This document shows positions 1 through 7,262 of a stretch of DNA of 14,879 bases, one piece after another (positions within the stretch are counted from its first letter, which is position 1; each line of letters opens with the position of its first letter). The stretch lies in NCBI GenBank assembly GCA_025360395.1, contig JANYCH010000039.1:1-14879 (forward strand), written 5' to 3'. The position numbers and the translations under genes are program-made. This DNA comes from Cytophagales bacterium (GTDB lineage Bacteria; Bacteroidota; Bacteroidia; Cytophagales; UBA9547). Below the pieces are notes generated by a model. The model did no database searches and was not told the origin of the DNA. It saw only the letters and a list, made by a program, of their open reading frames with translations.

Positions 1-1
1 A

Positions 2-1345
2 GAAGGTTTACCCTACACAATGGAAGAATCTGATCTTCCGCTAACACTTCCTAAAATCGATGAGTATAAGCCTACCGAGACCGGAGAACCACCACTGGCC
101 AGGGCAAAGGATTTCAAATACAAAGGATACACACTGGAATTGAGCACAATGCCCGGTTGGGCAGGTTCAAGCTGGTATTTTTTGCGCTACATGGATGCTA
201 AAAATGAGGTTAAACTGGTTGATCCTAAAATTGAAAAATACTGGAACCAGGTTGATTTATACATGGGAGGTGCAGAACATGCAACTGGTCACTTGCTTTA
301 CAGCCGTTTCTGGAATATGTTTCTGTATGATAGAGGCTTAGTTAGTTCACCTGAGCCTTTTAAAAAGCTCATTAACCAGGGAATGATACAGGGAAGGTCG
401 AATTTTGTTTATCGGGTAAATGATTCAAATCAATATGTTTCTTTTGGTTTAAAAGGTCAGTATGAAACAACAACTCTTCATGTAGATGTAAATATTGTAG
501 AAAATGATATTCTGAATATAAACCTCTTCAAGGCTTCCAGACCTGATTATGCTAATGCAGAATTCATTTTAGAAGATGGCAAATATCATTGCGGGCACGA
601 AGTCGAGAAAATGTCAAAATCCAAGTACAATGTTGTAAACCCGGATGACATTGTGGATAAATATGGGGCTGATACGCTTCGGCTTTATGAGATGTTCCTT
701 GGTCCGTTAGAGCAATTCAAACCATGGAATACATCTGGTATTGACGGTAGTTTTCGTTTCCTAAGAAAACTCTGGAATTTATTCCATGACAAAGCTGGAA
801 ACTTTAGTGTAAGTGAAGAGAAACCTACAAAGGAGGAATATAAAACCCTTCATGCTACTATTAAAAAAGTGGAAGAGGACATTGAGCGGTTTTCATTTAA
901 CACTTCAGTATCCACTTTTATGGTTTGTGTGAACAAACTACAGGAACTTGGTTGCAATAAACGTGCAATCCTTCAGGACCTGCTCATTATCCTTTCGCCA
1001 TATGCACCACACATTGCCGAAGAATTGTGGGGCCAGTTACATTCATTCAAAATTAATGATGGAATGGAGGTATCACCTGTTGTAGGAAATCTGGAGGAAA
1101 TAGAAAGCATCACTAAAGCCAAATTTCCATTGTTCAAACCAGAATATTTAAATGAAGATGCTTTTGAATACCCGATTTCCATCAATGGTAAAGTAAGGAC
1201 AAAACTTACTTTTGCATCTGATACCATGCCTGCAGATATTGAGAAAGAAGTCTTAAATTCAACAGAAGTGATGAAATGGACGGAAGGAAAAGATATCAAA
1301 AAAGTAATTGTGGTTCCGAAAAGGATCGTGAATGTGGTAATTTAA
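2..1345 (+). CDS. leuS: leucyl-tRNA synthetase, C-terminal half (5' truncated by window)
   Basis: Class I aminoacyl-tRNA synthetase that charges tRNA-Leu with leucine in the cytoplasm. The frame is open from base 2, so the gene enters from outside the window and the Met at base 20 is internal (it is preceded in frame by GLPYT). Visible parts are a stretch ending in TGEPPLARA, the catalytic-core segment TMPGWAGSSWYFLRYMD, the GGAEHATGHLLYSRFW segment, and the KMSKS ATP-binding loop at bases 608-622 followed by NVVNPDDIVDKYGADTLRLYEMF. The rest is the helical anticodon-binding domain and C-terminal domain. About 447 residues are present, roughly half of the family length. The segment between GMIQGRS and KMSKS resembles that of Bacteroidota LeuRS. 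The gene converges on argB across a hairpin. Confidence 0.97.
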   Translation, partial: EGLPYTMEESDLPLTLPKIDEYKPTETGEPPLARAKDFKYKGYTLELSTMPGWAGSSWYFLRYMDAKNEVKLVDPKIEKYWNQVDLYMGGAEHATGHLLYSRFWNMFLYDRGLVSSPEPFKKLINQGMIQGRSNFVYRVNDSNQYVSFGLKGQYETTTLHVDVNIVENDILNINLFKASRPDYANAEFILEDGKYHCGHEVEKMSKSKYNVVNPDDIVDKYGADTLRLYEMFLGPLEQFKPWNTSGIDGSFRFLRKLWNLFHDKAGNFSVSEEKPTKEEYKTLHATIKKVEEDIERFSFNTSVSTFMVCVNKLQELGCNKRAILQDLLIILSPYAPHIAEELWGQLHSFKINDGMEVSPVVGNLEEIESITKAKFPLFKPEYLNEDAFEYPISINGKVRTKLTFASDTMPADIEKEVLNSTEVMKWTEGKDIKKVIVVPKRIVNVVI

Positions 1346-1352
1346 TAGTCGC

Positions 1353-1378
1353 CGTCAGAAAGATCATTCTTTCTGACG
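1353..1378. terminator. hairpin between convergent leuS and argB, probably bidirectional
   Basis: Perfect 11-bp stem (CGTCAGAAAGA paired with TCTTTCTGACG) with a 4-base loop TCAT, starting 7 bases after the leuS stop. There is no long T run on either side, only AACTTTAAACTTT on the plus side and a short AT-rich stretch on the minus side. The position between two converging 3' ends supports a shared terminator for leuS and argB. Stem symmetry is seen directly; termination is inferred. Confidence 0.75.
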
Positions 1379-1429
1379 AACTTTAAACTTTACAAATAAG
1401 ACATCGGTTTGCTTTTTGAAAATAGACAG

Positions 1430-2245
1430 CTATGCTAAAACCGTTCCTGTTTCTATGCCCCTGGAAGCCATGAGCATGTTGTCTGAATGACATATTACTA
1501 CTATTGAAACTCCATTTTTTATAGCATCAAAAGAATTGTCCATTTTAGGAATCATTCCTTTTGAAATCACCCCTTTTTGCTTTAAATCCTGGTAACTGTT
1601 ATAATTCAGTTTAGGGATCACCGAGTCTTTATTTTCAAAATCTGATAGGACTCCCTTAAGCTCAAAACAATAAAGCAAGGTTACATTATAATTTTTGGAC
1701 ATGGCCTTTGACAGAGTAGTGGCAACAGTATCAGCATTGATATTGAGCATATTTCCTGCACCATCGTGGGACAGTGGGGACATGACCGGTATCATTCCAA
1801 TATCCAGGACTTTGCTGATAAATGCATTATTCACATCCTTCACATCTCCAACAAAGCCATAGTCAACCTCTTTTACCGGTCTTTTCATGCATAAAATGCT
1901 GTTTCCATCAGCCCCACTTAATCCAAGTGCATCATTTCCTAAAGCCTGAAGTTTGGCCACGATATTTTTATTTATCAAACCACCATACACCATGGTGACA
2001 ATGTCCAGCATGGCTTTATCAGTAACGCGCCTTCCTTCCACCATTACAGCTTCTATGCCCAGTCTGGATGCAATTTCGGTTGCAATTTTACCACCACCAT
2101 GCACCAGGATCTTTTTAGAAGTAATTTTTGAAAAATCTCTCAAAAAGGCATTAAGTGACTCGTCATTATCAATAACATTGCCGCCAATTTTGACAACAAT
2201 TAAATCTTCTTTTGGAGTGGGAATAAGCATATAAATAATTGACAT
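1430..2245 (-). CDS. argB: acetylglutamate kinase (possibly acting on N-succinylglutamate)
   Basis: Amino-acid kinase that phosphorylates the gamma-carboxylate of an N-acylated glutamate, the second step of arginine synthesis. The 271-residue protein has the N-terminal lysine/glycine segment VVKIGGNVID, the VHGGGK phosphate-binding loop, VEGRRVTDKAML, GGLINKNIVAKL, LGLSGADGN and NINADTVA, in the usual order for ArgB. The chosen start (base 2245) has GAGG about 13 bases upstream; a second Met five codons later (base 2230) has no better ribosome site and would give 266 residues. Some Bacteroidota use succinylated rather than acetylated intermediates, so the acyl group cannot be settled here. 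No other arg gene is next to it. Its leader contains the terminator of the upstream dcd transcript, so it probably has its own promoter, though I see no clear match. Confidence 0.93.
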   Translation of the reverse strand: MSIIYMLIPTPKEDLIVVKIGGNVIDNDESLNAFLRDFSKITSKKILVHGGGKIATEIASRLGIEAVMVEGRRVTDKAMLDIVTMVYGGLINKNIVAKLQALGNDALGLSGADGNSILCMKRPVKEVDYGFVGDVKDVNNAFISKVLDIGMIPVMSPLSHDGAGNMLNINADTVATTLSKAMSKNYNVTLLYCFELKGVLSDFENKDSVIPKLNYNSYQDLKQKGVISKGMIPKMDNSFDAIKNGVSIVVICHSDNMLMASRGIETGTVLA

Positions 2246-2292
2246 GCAATTTGGACAACCTCAGGCATTTTTAAAAGAGCAATTAAAAAATG

Positions 2293-2318
2293 AAAGCCCG
2301 GTCTTTGGACCGGGCTTT
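2293..2318 (-). terminator. intrinsic terminator of the dcd / Spy-like transcript
   Basis: GC-rich perfect 11-bp stem (AAAGCCCGGTC paired with GACCGGGCTTT) with loop TTTG. Read on the minus strand it is followed by CATTTTTTAATT, a proper T tract, about 50 bases after the stop of the gene ending at 2370. It lies between that gene and argB and separates the two minus-strand transcripts. This is the most convincing terminator in the window. Confidence 0.9.
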
Positions 2319-2369
2319 TGCTTGTAAAAATTATTTAGCCCATTAGCTCTCATGCTCACAAACAAAATA

Positions 2370-2822
2370 TTATTTTCTTCCTTTTTGCTTACCCCTGTTC
2401 TCCTTCATTTGCTTTTTCCTGTCTTCCTTCCACTGAATATACTGAGTGTATTGTTCAGGAGTAAGGACATCATTTTTTAAAGCCTGGTCATTTTCTACCT
2501 GGATTTGCTTTGCCTGGGTCATTTTTGATTTTTTATCACCATCAGACCGTGCCCTCAGCTGATCCATTTTCTGGGCCCTTAATAACGCCAGTTTATAAAC
2601 CTTTGCCTCCTGTTCCTGCGTAAGGTTAAGCTGTTGTTTCATTTTCTGAGACTGAAACCTTGCCCTTTCTTCAGGAGTTTTTTTAGGTTTCTCACCGCCT
2701 TTACTTGTGATTTCTACAGATTCAGAAGGTTCATCTGAATCGTCAACATCAACATTGGCCTGGGCAACTGAGTAAAAACTTATTCCAGCAAAAGCAAGAA
2801 TAAAAAGAATTGATTTTTTCAT
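2370..2822 (-). CDS. small secreted, highly charged Spy/CpxP-like protein (hypothetical)
   Basis: Protein of about 150 residues with an N-terminal signal peptide (MKKS, then a hydrophobic run ending SVAQA), so it is probably periplasmic. I start it at 2822; the frame is open further upstream to a Met at 2873, but that would put 17 residues before the signal peptide. The mature part begins with an acidic patch (DVDDSDEPSESVE), then is rich in Lys, Arg, Gln and Glu and predicted helical. It carries two LTxEQ-type motifs, LNLTQEQ and VLTPEQY, as in the LTxxQ repeats of Spy and CpxP periplasmic chaperone or stress proteins, and ends in a basic tail (GKQKGRK). It follows dcd after 53 bases and shares its terminator. 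No enzymatic motif is visible. Function by family resemblance only. Confidence 0.75.
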   Translation of the reverse strand: MKKSILFILAFAGISFYSVAQANVDVDDSDEPSESVEITSKGGEKPKKTPEERARFQSQKMKQQLNLTQEQEAKVYKLALLRAQKMDQLRARSDGDKKSKMTQAKQIQVENDQALKNDVLTPEQYTQYIQWKEDRKKQMKENRGKQKGRK

Positions 2823-2875
2823 AATTAAACGTTTTTTGTCTTTAGATAAGAATACTATGCCCAGGTTTAACAATT

Positions 2876-3412
2876 TTAAAATTTATTTTTCCACATCATA
2901 GACTCTACCGGCCTTGTTGTTCGCTCATTGTATTTTGCATTGGATTTCTTGTTGTAGTAATTCTCTATTTCTCCGCTTACTTTAAAATAAATAAGTTGAC
3001 CGATAGGCATTCCGGCATAAACAATTACGGGTTGAGAAACCGATATTTCCAGAGTCCAGGTATTACAAAAGCCAACATCACCTTTTCCGGCAGTTGCATG
3101 GATATCAATACCAAGCCTTCCGACACTGGATTTACCCTCCAGAAACGGAACATGGGCATGAGATTCTGTATATTCTTCAGTTACCCCCAAATAAAGAGTA
3201 TCAGGTTGAAGACAAAAGCCTTCAGGGCCAATCTCAAAATAATCTATTTCATTGTGTTTACGGGCATCGAGCACTCTGTTTCTATAGGTTGCAAGGTGTT
3301 TTCCCAGATGAACATCATATGAATTGGTGCCCAACATGGCTTTATCAAAAGGCTCGATTACGATTTGTCCCTTTTCAATTTCAGCAAGTATCTCTTTATC
3401 AGTAAGAATCAT
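2876..3412 (-). CDS. dcd: dCTP deaminase
   Basis: Cytoplasmic homotrimeric enzyme of the dUTPase/dCTP deaminase fold that converts dCTP to dUTP, supplying dUMP for thymidylate synthesis. The 178-residue length is normal. Visible signatures are LGTNSYDVHLG (residues 27-37), the substrate-binding EGKSSVGRLG (92-101), GIDIHATAGKGDVGF, the catalytic Glu in TLEISV (Glu122), and the C-terminal NAKYNE segment that closes over the nucleotide. The HATAGKGDVGF segment differs from the enterobacterial sequence, but whether the enzyme is only a deaminase or also hydrolyses dUTP cannot be decided by eye. It is the first gene of a two-gene unit with the Spy-like protein and is divergent from accD. A weak -7-like box (CATCTTTG on the minus strand, 3441-3434) lies just upstream. 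Confidence 0.95.
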   Translation of the reverse strand: MILTDKEILAEIEKGQIVIEPFDKAMLGTNSYDVHLGKHLATYRNRVLDARKHNEIDYFEIGPEGFCLQPDTLYLGVTEEYTESHAHVPFLEGKSSVGRLGIDIHATAGKGDVGFCNTWTLEISVSQPVIVYAGMPIGQLIYFKVSGEIENYYNKKSNAKYNERTTRPVESMMWKNKF

Positions 3413-3454
3413 TTAAAGTGGTATTGTGGAAAGCAAAGATGGAAATAATTAATA

Positions 3455-3548
3455 ATTAATAATTAACAATTAGACTAGAATCAAGCCTGAATCAATTTCT
3501 GACTGACTGTGTTGTGAAATTATTAATTCTTAATTGTTAATTATTAAT
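3455..3548. repeat. 18-bp AT-only inverted repeat in the dcd-accD intergenic region
   Basis: ATTAATAATTAACAATTA at 3455-3472 recurs as its exact reverse complement at 3531-3548, with 58 bases between. The left arm is also part of a short tandem AATAATT pattern. The pair lies between divergent dcd and accD. It could be a binding region, a cruciform-forming element or a small non-coding repeat; nothing in the spacer codes for protein. Confidence 0.7.
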
Positions 3549-3565
3549 TAATCAAGGTAACTTTA
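3534..3565 (+). promoter_or_regulatory. possible accD promoter
   Basis: TTG at 3534-3536, a 21-base spacer, then TAACTTTA at 3558-3565, one mismatch from the Bacteroidota TAnnTTTG -7 box. A start about 6 bases downstream would leave a leader of about 25 bases before the accD ATG. The spacer overlaps the right arm of the 18-bp inverted repeat. In AT-rich DNA such a match can arise by chance. Confidence 0.35.
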
Positions 3566-3597
3566 CGGTCCTTTGTCTGTACCCTTAAAGTAATAGT

Positions 3598-4443
3598 ATG
3601 TCTTGGTTTACCAGAAAAGAAAAAGGAATACACACGCCTACTGAATTAAAAAAAGAGACCCCAGATGGTCTCTGGTACCAGTGCCCTCAATGCAAAAAAA
3701 TTATGCATAGCAGGGAGCATAAAAAAAATTCCTTTACCTGTGTTAATTGTAACTACCACGAAAGGATAGGTTCAGCAGAGTATTTTGAGATTTTATTTGA
3801 CAATAATACTTTTACCGAATTTGACACTAACCTGAGTTCGGGCGACCCGCTTGAATTTGTTGATACTAAAGCTTATCCTGACAGGATTGTTGCTTCCCAG
3901 AAAAAAACCGGCTTAAAAGATGCTGTCCGCAATGCGTACGGCAAATGTGAAGGAATTGACATTGTGGTTAGCTGTATGGATTTTACCTTTATTGGCGGAT
4001 CAATGGGGTCTGTTGTAGGTGAAAAAATAGCCAGGGCAATTGATAAATCTTTGGAAACTGGTTTTCCATTACTTGTTATTTCAAGGTCTGGTGGTGCCAG
4101 GATGATGGAAGCAGGATATTCTTTGATGCAAATGGCGAAGACATCAGCCAGGTTAGCTTTACTTTCTGAGAAAAAAGTGCCTTATATTTCGTTGATGACC
4201 GATCCTACAACTGGTGGGGTTACGGCTTCTTTTGCCATGTTGGGCGATTTTAATATAGCTGAACCGGCTTCTTTGATTGGTTTTGCGGGTCCACGGGTTA
4301 TCCGTGAAACAATTGGCAAAGATTTGCCTGAAGGTTTTCAAAGTGCCGAGTTCGTTTTAGAACACGGCTTCCTTGATTTTATTGTCGACCGCAAAGAATT
4401 AAAAAACCAATTAAAGGATCTTTTAAGTATGATCAGCCAATAA
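3598..4443 (+). CDS. accD: acetyl-CoA carboxylase carboxyltransferase subunit beta
   Basis: Beta subunit of the carboxyltransferase that moves the carboxyl group from carboxybiotin to acetyl-CoA, giving malonyl-CoA for fatty-acid synthesis; it pairs with AccA, which is not in the window. The 281-residue protein begins with a four-cysteine zinc ribbon (C29, C32, C48, C51: CPQC and CVNC), followed by the crotonase-fold carboxyltransferase core with GGSMGSVVGEKI, SRSGGARMMEAGYSLMQM, DPTTGGVTASFAMLGD and the AGPRVI segment. Length is normal. The start at 3598 gives the usual MSWF N-terminus. Three runs of 7-8 A at 3648, 3694 and 3721 are explained by lysine codons. The stop is one base from the stop of the convergent carbonic anhydrase gene, so any terminator must lie in that gene. 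Confidence 0.97.
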   Translation: MSWFTRKEKGIHTPTELKKETPDGLWYQCPQCKKIMHSREHKKNSFTCVNCNYHERIGSAEYFEILFDNNTFTEFDTNLSSGDPLEFVDTKAYPDRIVASQKKTGLKDAVRNAYGKCEGIDIVVSCMDFTFIGGSMGSVVGEKIARAIDKSLETGFPLLVISRSGGARMMEAGYSLMQMAKTSARLALLSEKKVPYISLMTDPTTGGVTASFAMLGDFNIAEPASLIGFAGPRVIRETIGKDLPEGFQSAEFVLEHGFLDFIVDRKELKNQLKDLLSMISQ

Positions 4444-4444
4444 T

Positions 4445-5098
4445 TTATTTGTATTCAGGCAATTCAAACTTGAAGATTTCGTCCAGATCTTCAAGTTCAT
4501 CGTATTTGGCATCAAGGTCTTTTATTTTCCCAGTTTGAAGATCAAAAACCCATCCATGGATTTCAAGTTCGCGGTTCCTCCATGCTTTCTGGACCAGGGA
4601 AGTTTTAGCCAGGTTCTGTACCTGCTGGATCACATTTAATTCAACCAGCTTTTTTCCTCTTAGGGTTTCATCTGTAATTGCCTGAAGCTCCTCTTTGTTT
4701 TTATAAATGACTTCCTTAATATTGGTAAGCCAATGATTTACAAGCCCTTTGTCTGACCGGTCCATGGCAGCAAGGACTCCGCCGCAACCATAATGTCCGC
4801 AAACGATAATGTGTTTTACATGCAGAGCTTCAACAGCATATTGTAAAACACTCAGCATATTGGTATCTGTATGCACAACCAAATTGGCAATATTCCTATG
4901 GACAAAAATATCACCAGGGTTTGAACCTGTTATCTCGTTATCAGGAACACGGCTGTCAGCACAGCCGATCCACAGATAATCAGGGCTTTGCCCCTTAGCC
5001 AGGTTCTCAAAATAAGAATGGTCCATGCCAATTTTCTCTTTTACCCATTGGTCGTTTCCTTTTAACAACCTTTCGTAACTCTGTTTCAGTTTACTCAT
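4445..5098 (-). CDS. can: beta-class carbonic anhydrase
   Basis: Zinc enzyme that interconverts CO2 and bicarbonate in the cytoplasm. The 217-residue length and sequence match the Can-like beta class. Zinc ligands and catalytic residues are in place: C46 with the D48-R50 pair in GCADSRVP, and H102 and C105 in CGHYGCGG. Further family segments are GDIFVHRNIAN and LHVKHIIVCGHYGC, and the C-terminal part has ELEIHGWVFDLQTGKI. No signal peptide. Its ATG overlaps the TGA of the upstream bestrophin-like gene (ATGA, bases 5095-5098), which implies translational coupling. Such enzymes supply bicarbonate to carboxylases, among them acetyl-CoA carboxylase, whose accD gene is the convergent neighbour. 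Confidence 0.96.
   Translation of the reverse strand: MSKLKQSYERLLKGNDQWVKEKIGMDHSYFENLAKGQSPDYLWIGCADSRVPDNEITGSNPGDIFVHRNIANLVVHTDTNMLSVLQYAVEALHVKHIIVCGHYGCGGVLAAMDRSDKGLVNHWLTNIKEVIYKNKEELQAITDETLRGKKLVELNVIQQVQNLAKTSLVQKAWRNRELEIHGWVFDLQTGKIKDLDAKYDELEDLDEIFKFELPEYK
4467..4497. terminator. hairpin inside the 3' end of the carbonic anhydrase gene, possible accD terminator
   Basis: Perfect 11-bp inverted repeat (AACTTGAAGAT and ATCTTCAAGTT) with a 9-base loop, 23 bases past the accD stop and inside the last codons of the convergent gene. No T tract follows on the plus strand, so it may only slow polymerase or protect the 3' end. The symmetry is seen directly; the role is inferred. Confidence 0.45.
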
Positions 5099-5958
5099 GA
5101 TTCAAATATTTCAGTTATGCTAAGTTCGATGTTTTTTACTAAGGTATCTGTTGGCAGATCATTTGCATCTTTTCCAAAAGGATCTTCAATTTCTTCTGCT
5201 ATTACTTCCAAACTGGTAAGTGCATAGAAAACAAACATTGAAATAGGGATAAGCCAATACCCGAAATCGCTCATAAGCCCGAAAGGCAAAGTCATAGTAT
5301 AGACAAAAATGAATTTTTTGATGAAAAGGCTATAAGAATAAGGGATTGGTGAATTTTTAATCCTTTCACAGGCTCCTGTTATATTAGTAAATTCGGTCAA
5401 TTCTTCTTTGACCATAAGTAGCTGATCTCCAGTAATTTTTTTAGCAATATACACCTGATTAAACCGGTTAAATATCAGCATAGCAATCTGATTCGGAATA
5501 TGTTTTTTATTAGAAAGCGATTTTTTATCAAAACCTATACATTCTTTTAAATAATTTTCACTTAATTCTTTCCTTAAATGTAGCTTAAGGGAAATTGAGA
5601 AGTTCGCTATCATTGTTTTGATATATTCATGATCTTCAACTGGCAAGAATGACTTTGTTTTGAGGGCAAGGTTCCGGGAACTATTTACAAGTGCTCCCCA
5701 GAGTTTACGTGCTTCCCACCAGCGGTCATAAGAAGTATTTGTCCTAAAAACAAGCAACAAGGAAATAACAAAACCCAGCAGGGAGTGCAAGATCATGCTA
5801 CTCTTAGGTTTATACTCAAAAAATTCCAGAAAGAAATAACACAAGAAGCCTGAATAAATACCCAAGCAAACCATCGCCGGCAATAAAATTCGGAAAGTAT
5901 CGCTCTTATGAAAACGAAAAATTAACCCGAACCACTCCTTGGGATTATACTGAACCAT
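5095..5958 (-). CDS. bestrophin-family (UPF0187) membrane channel
   Basis: Predicted inner-membrane anion or ion channel of the bestrophin family, which assembles as a pentamer. The 287 residues have hydrophobic segments near 24-46, 55-71, 213-229 and 233-255. The family signature FRTNTSYDRWWEARKLWG is at residues 71-88; GACERIKNSPIP is at 195-206, followed by the FVYTMTLPFGL stretch; and the DPFGKDANDLP stretch near 259-269 corresponds to the acidic segment after the last membrane helix in bestrophins. Length is typical of bacterial members. It lies 55 bases after rlmN in the same direction and overlaps the carbonic anhydrase start by four bases. Family membership is clear; ion selectivity is not. 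Bicarbonate conduction is known for some bestrophins and is suggested here by the partner gene only. Confidence 0.9.
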   Translation of the reverse strand: MVQYNPKEWFGLIFRFHKSDTFRILLPAMVCLGIYSGFLCYFFLEFFEYKPKSSMILHSLLGFVISLLLVFRTNTSYDRWWEARKLWGALVNSSRNLALKTKSFLPVEDHEYIKTMIANFSISLKLHLRKELSENYLKECIGFDKKSLSNKKHIPNQIAMLIFNRFNQVYIAKKITGDQLLMVKEELTEFTNITGACERIKNSPIPYSYSLFIKKFIFVYTMTLPFGLMSDFGYWLIPISMFVFYALTSLEVIAEEIEDPFGKDANDLPTDTLVKNIELSITEIFES

Positions 5959-6013
5959 GGGACGAAGTTAAAACAATTTCAATTCCTGCTTAATCCCAAT
6001 ATATACTTACGTA

Positions 6014-7078
6014 TTATTCCCCTTTGCCCTTGTTGGCTAATTGTCCGCAGGCGGCATCAATATCCTTGCCGCGACTTCGGCGGATATTGACTGTAATTCC
6101 TTGGTTTTCAATATATCCTGCAAATTCTTCAAGACTTAGTGGATCTGTGTTTTTGTATGCAGCTTCTGCAATCGGGTTGTATTGAATGATGTTGATTTTA
6201 GCCGGGACTTTGCGGGCCAGCAAAACCAGTTCCCTCGCATCTTCAATAGAATCATTAAAGTTTTTAAAAGCGATATATTCAAAAGTTATATCATTGCCGG
6301 TTTTCTCATGGAAATAAAGTAGTGCTTCTTCCAACGCTTCTAATGTGTTCGACTCATTGATAGGCATGATCTGGTTTCGCTTTATATCGTTTGCAGCATG
6401 CAAAGAAAGCGCCAGGTTAAACCTTACCTGATCGTCGCCAAGCTTTTTTATCATCTTTGCAATCCCAGCTGTAGAAACTGTTATTCTCCTTGCAGCCATA
6501 TTTAATCCACTGTCAGAGGTGATTAATTCAATGGATTTTAAAACATTGGCATAATTTAATAAAGGCTCACCCATTCCCATGTATACAATATTGGTGAGTG
6601 GGATCCCATAATTTTCTTCAGCTTGTTTTCTGATTAGTACAACCTGATCATAAATTTCAGAAGCTTCAAGGTTCCTTTTCCGGTCCATGTATCCAGTTGC
6701 GCAAAACTTGCAGGTAAGAGAGCAACCAACCTGAGATGAAACACAGGCAGTCATCCGCTTTTCGGTAGGAATTAAAACCCCTTCAATCAAATGGTTATCA
6801 TGAAGACGAAAAGCTGTTTTTATAGTCCTGTCTTTGCTTATTTGTTTCGTATCCTCTACTATGTGGTTGATATTGAAATGCTTTGAAAGCCAGTCCCGGG
6901 TTTTGAGGGAAATATTGGTCATCATATCAAAATTGGTTGCCGATTTTTTCCACAACCATTCATGAATTTGCTTTGCTCTGAAAGATGGCTCCCCTATTTC
7001 CTTGAATGCTGCTATCAACTCAGCTTCCGATAAGCTTCTCAGGTCCTTTTTCTCCGGTATTTCTTCTAAATATTCCAC
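6014..7078 (-). CDS. rlmN: dual-specificity 23S rRNA/tRNA adenine-C2 methyltransferase
   Basis: Radical-SAM enzyme that methylates C2 of an adenosine in the peptidyl-transferase centre of 23S rRNA and in certain tRNAs. The 354-residue protein has the CxxxCxxC iron-sulfur motif CSLTCKFC (C119, C123, C126), the GMGEPLLN segment, and the paired cysteines C112 (in ACVSSQVGC) and C344 (in AACGQL). These match the E. coli mechanism, in which one cysteine carries the methyl group and the other resolves the intermediate. The N-terminal part (SFRAKQIHEWLWKK) is the RNA-binding helical domain. The presence of both cysteines and the C-terminal ending support RlmN; Cfr is the nearest alternative family. 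It is the first gene of the minus-strand group rlmN, bestrophin, carbonic anhydrase. Confidence 0.96.
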   Translation of the reverse strand: MEYLEEIPEKKDLRSLSEAELIAAFKEIGEPSFRAKQIHEWLWKKSATNFDMMTNISLKTRDWLSKHFNINHIVEDTKQISKDRTIKTAFRLHDNHLIEGVLIPTEKRMTACVSSQVGCSLTCKFCATGYMDRKRNLEASEIYDQVVLIRKQAEENYGIPLTNIVYMGMGEPLLNYANVLKSIELITSDSGLNMAARRITVSTAGIAKMIKKLGDDQVRFNLALSLHAANDIKRNQIMPINESNTLEALEEALLYFHEKTGNDITFEYIAFKNFNDSIEDARELVLLARKVPAKINIIQYNPIAEAAYKNTDPLSLEEFAGYIENQGITVNIRRSRGKDIDAACGQLANKGKGE

Positions 7079-7213
7079 ATTGTAAAATTACAAAATATAA
7101 TCTCGAATTAGTTGATAATAAAGTCCTAAAAAATTTGGCTAATCTGTTGATCGATAGAACAATTCGAAGGAATTAATGTTTGTAAGGGTAATCTTGTTGA
7201 TTTCTTTGTTGGT

Positions 7214-7259
7214 GGCCTAATCTTTTGGGAATAGGAAGATTATTTATGAATATTAGGCC
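7214..7259. promoter_or_regulatory. nested inverted repeats upstream of the efflux operon promoter
   Basis: GGCCTAAT at 7214-7221 is repeated in reverse complement as ATTAGGCC at 7252-7259. Inside it TAATCTT (7218-7224) pairs with AAGATTA (7236-7242). The two pairings share bases 7218-7221, so they exclude each other in a single strand. The outer arm ends three bases before the -33 box of the efflux promoter, so a protein operator is more plausible than an attenuator. Symmetry is seen; function is inferred. Confidence 0.4.
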
Positions 7260-7262
7260 TGA

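Noticed and set aside
1953..2234. Plus-strand open frame opposite argB
   Set aside because: A complementary-strand shadow of argB, with no start signal or motif.
2823..2873. Seventeen extra codons before the signal peptide of the Spy-like gene
   Set aside because: They would bury the MKKS signal peptide start inside the protein; the start at 2822 is more natural.
3648..3728. Three runs of 7-8 A near the start of accD as slippage sites
   Set aside because: Each run encodes lysines in the zinc-ribbon region of the normal protein and the frame is intact; such runs are expected in AT-rich genomes.
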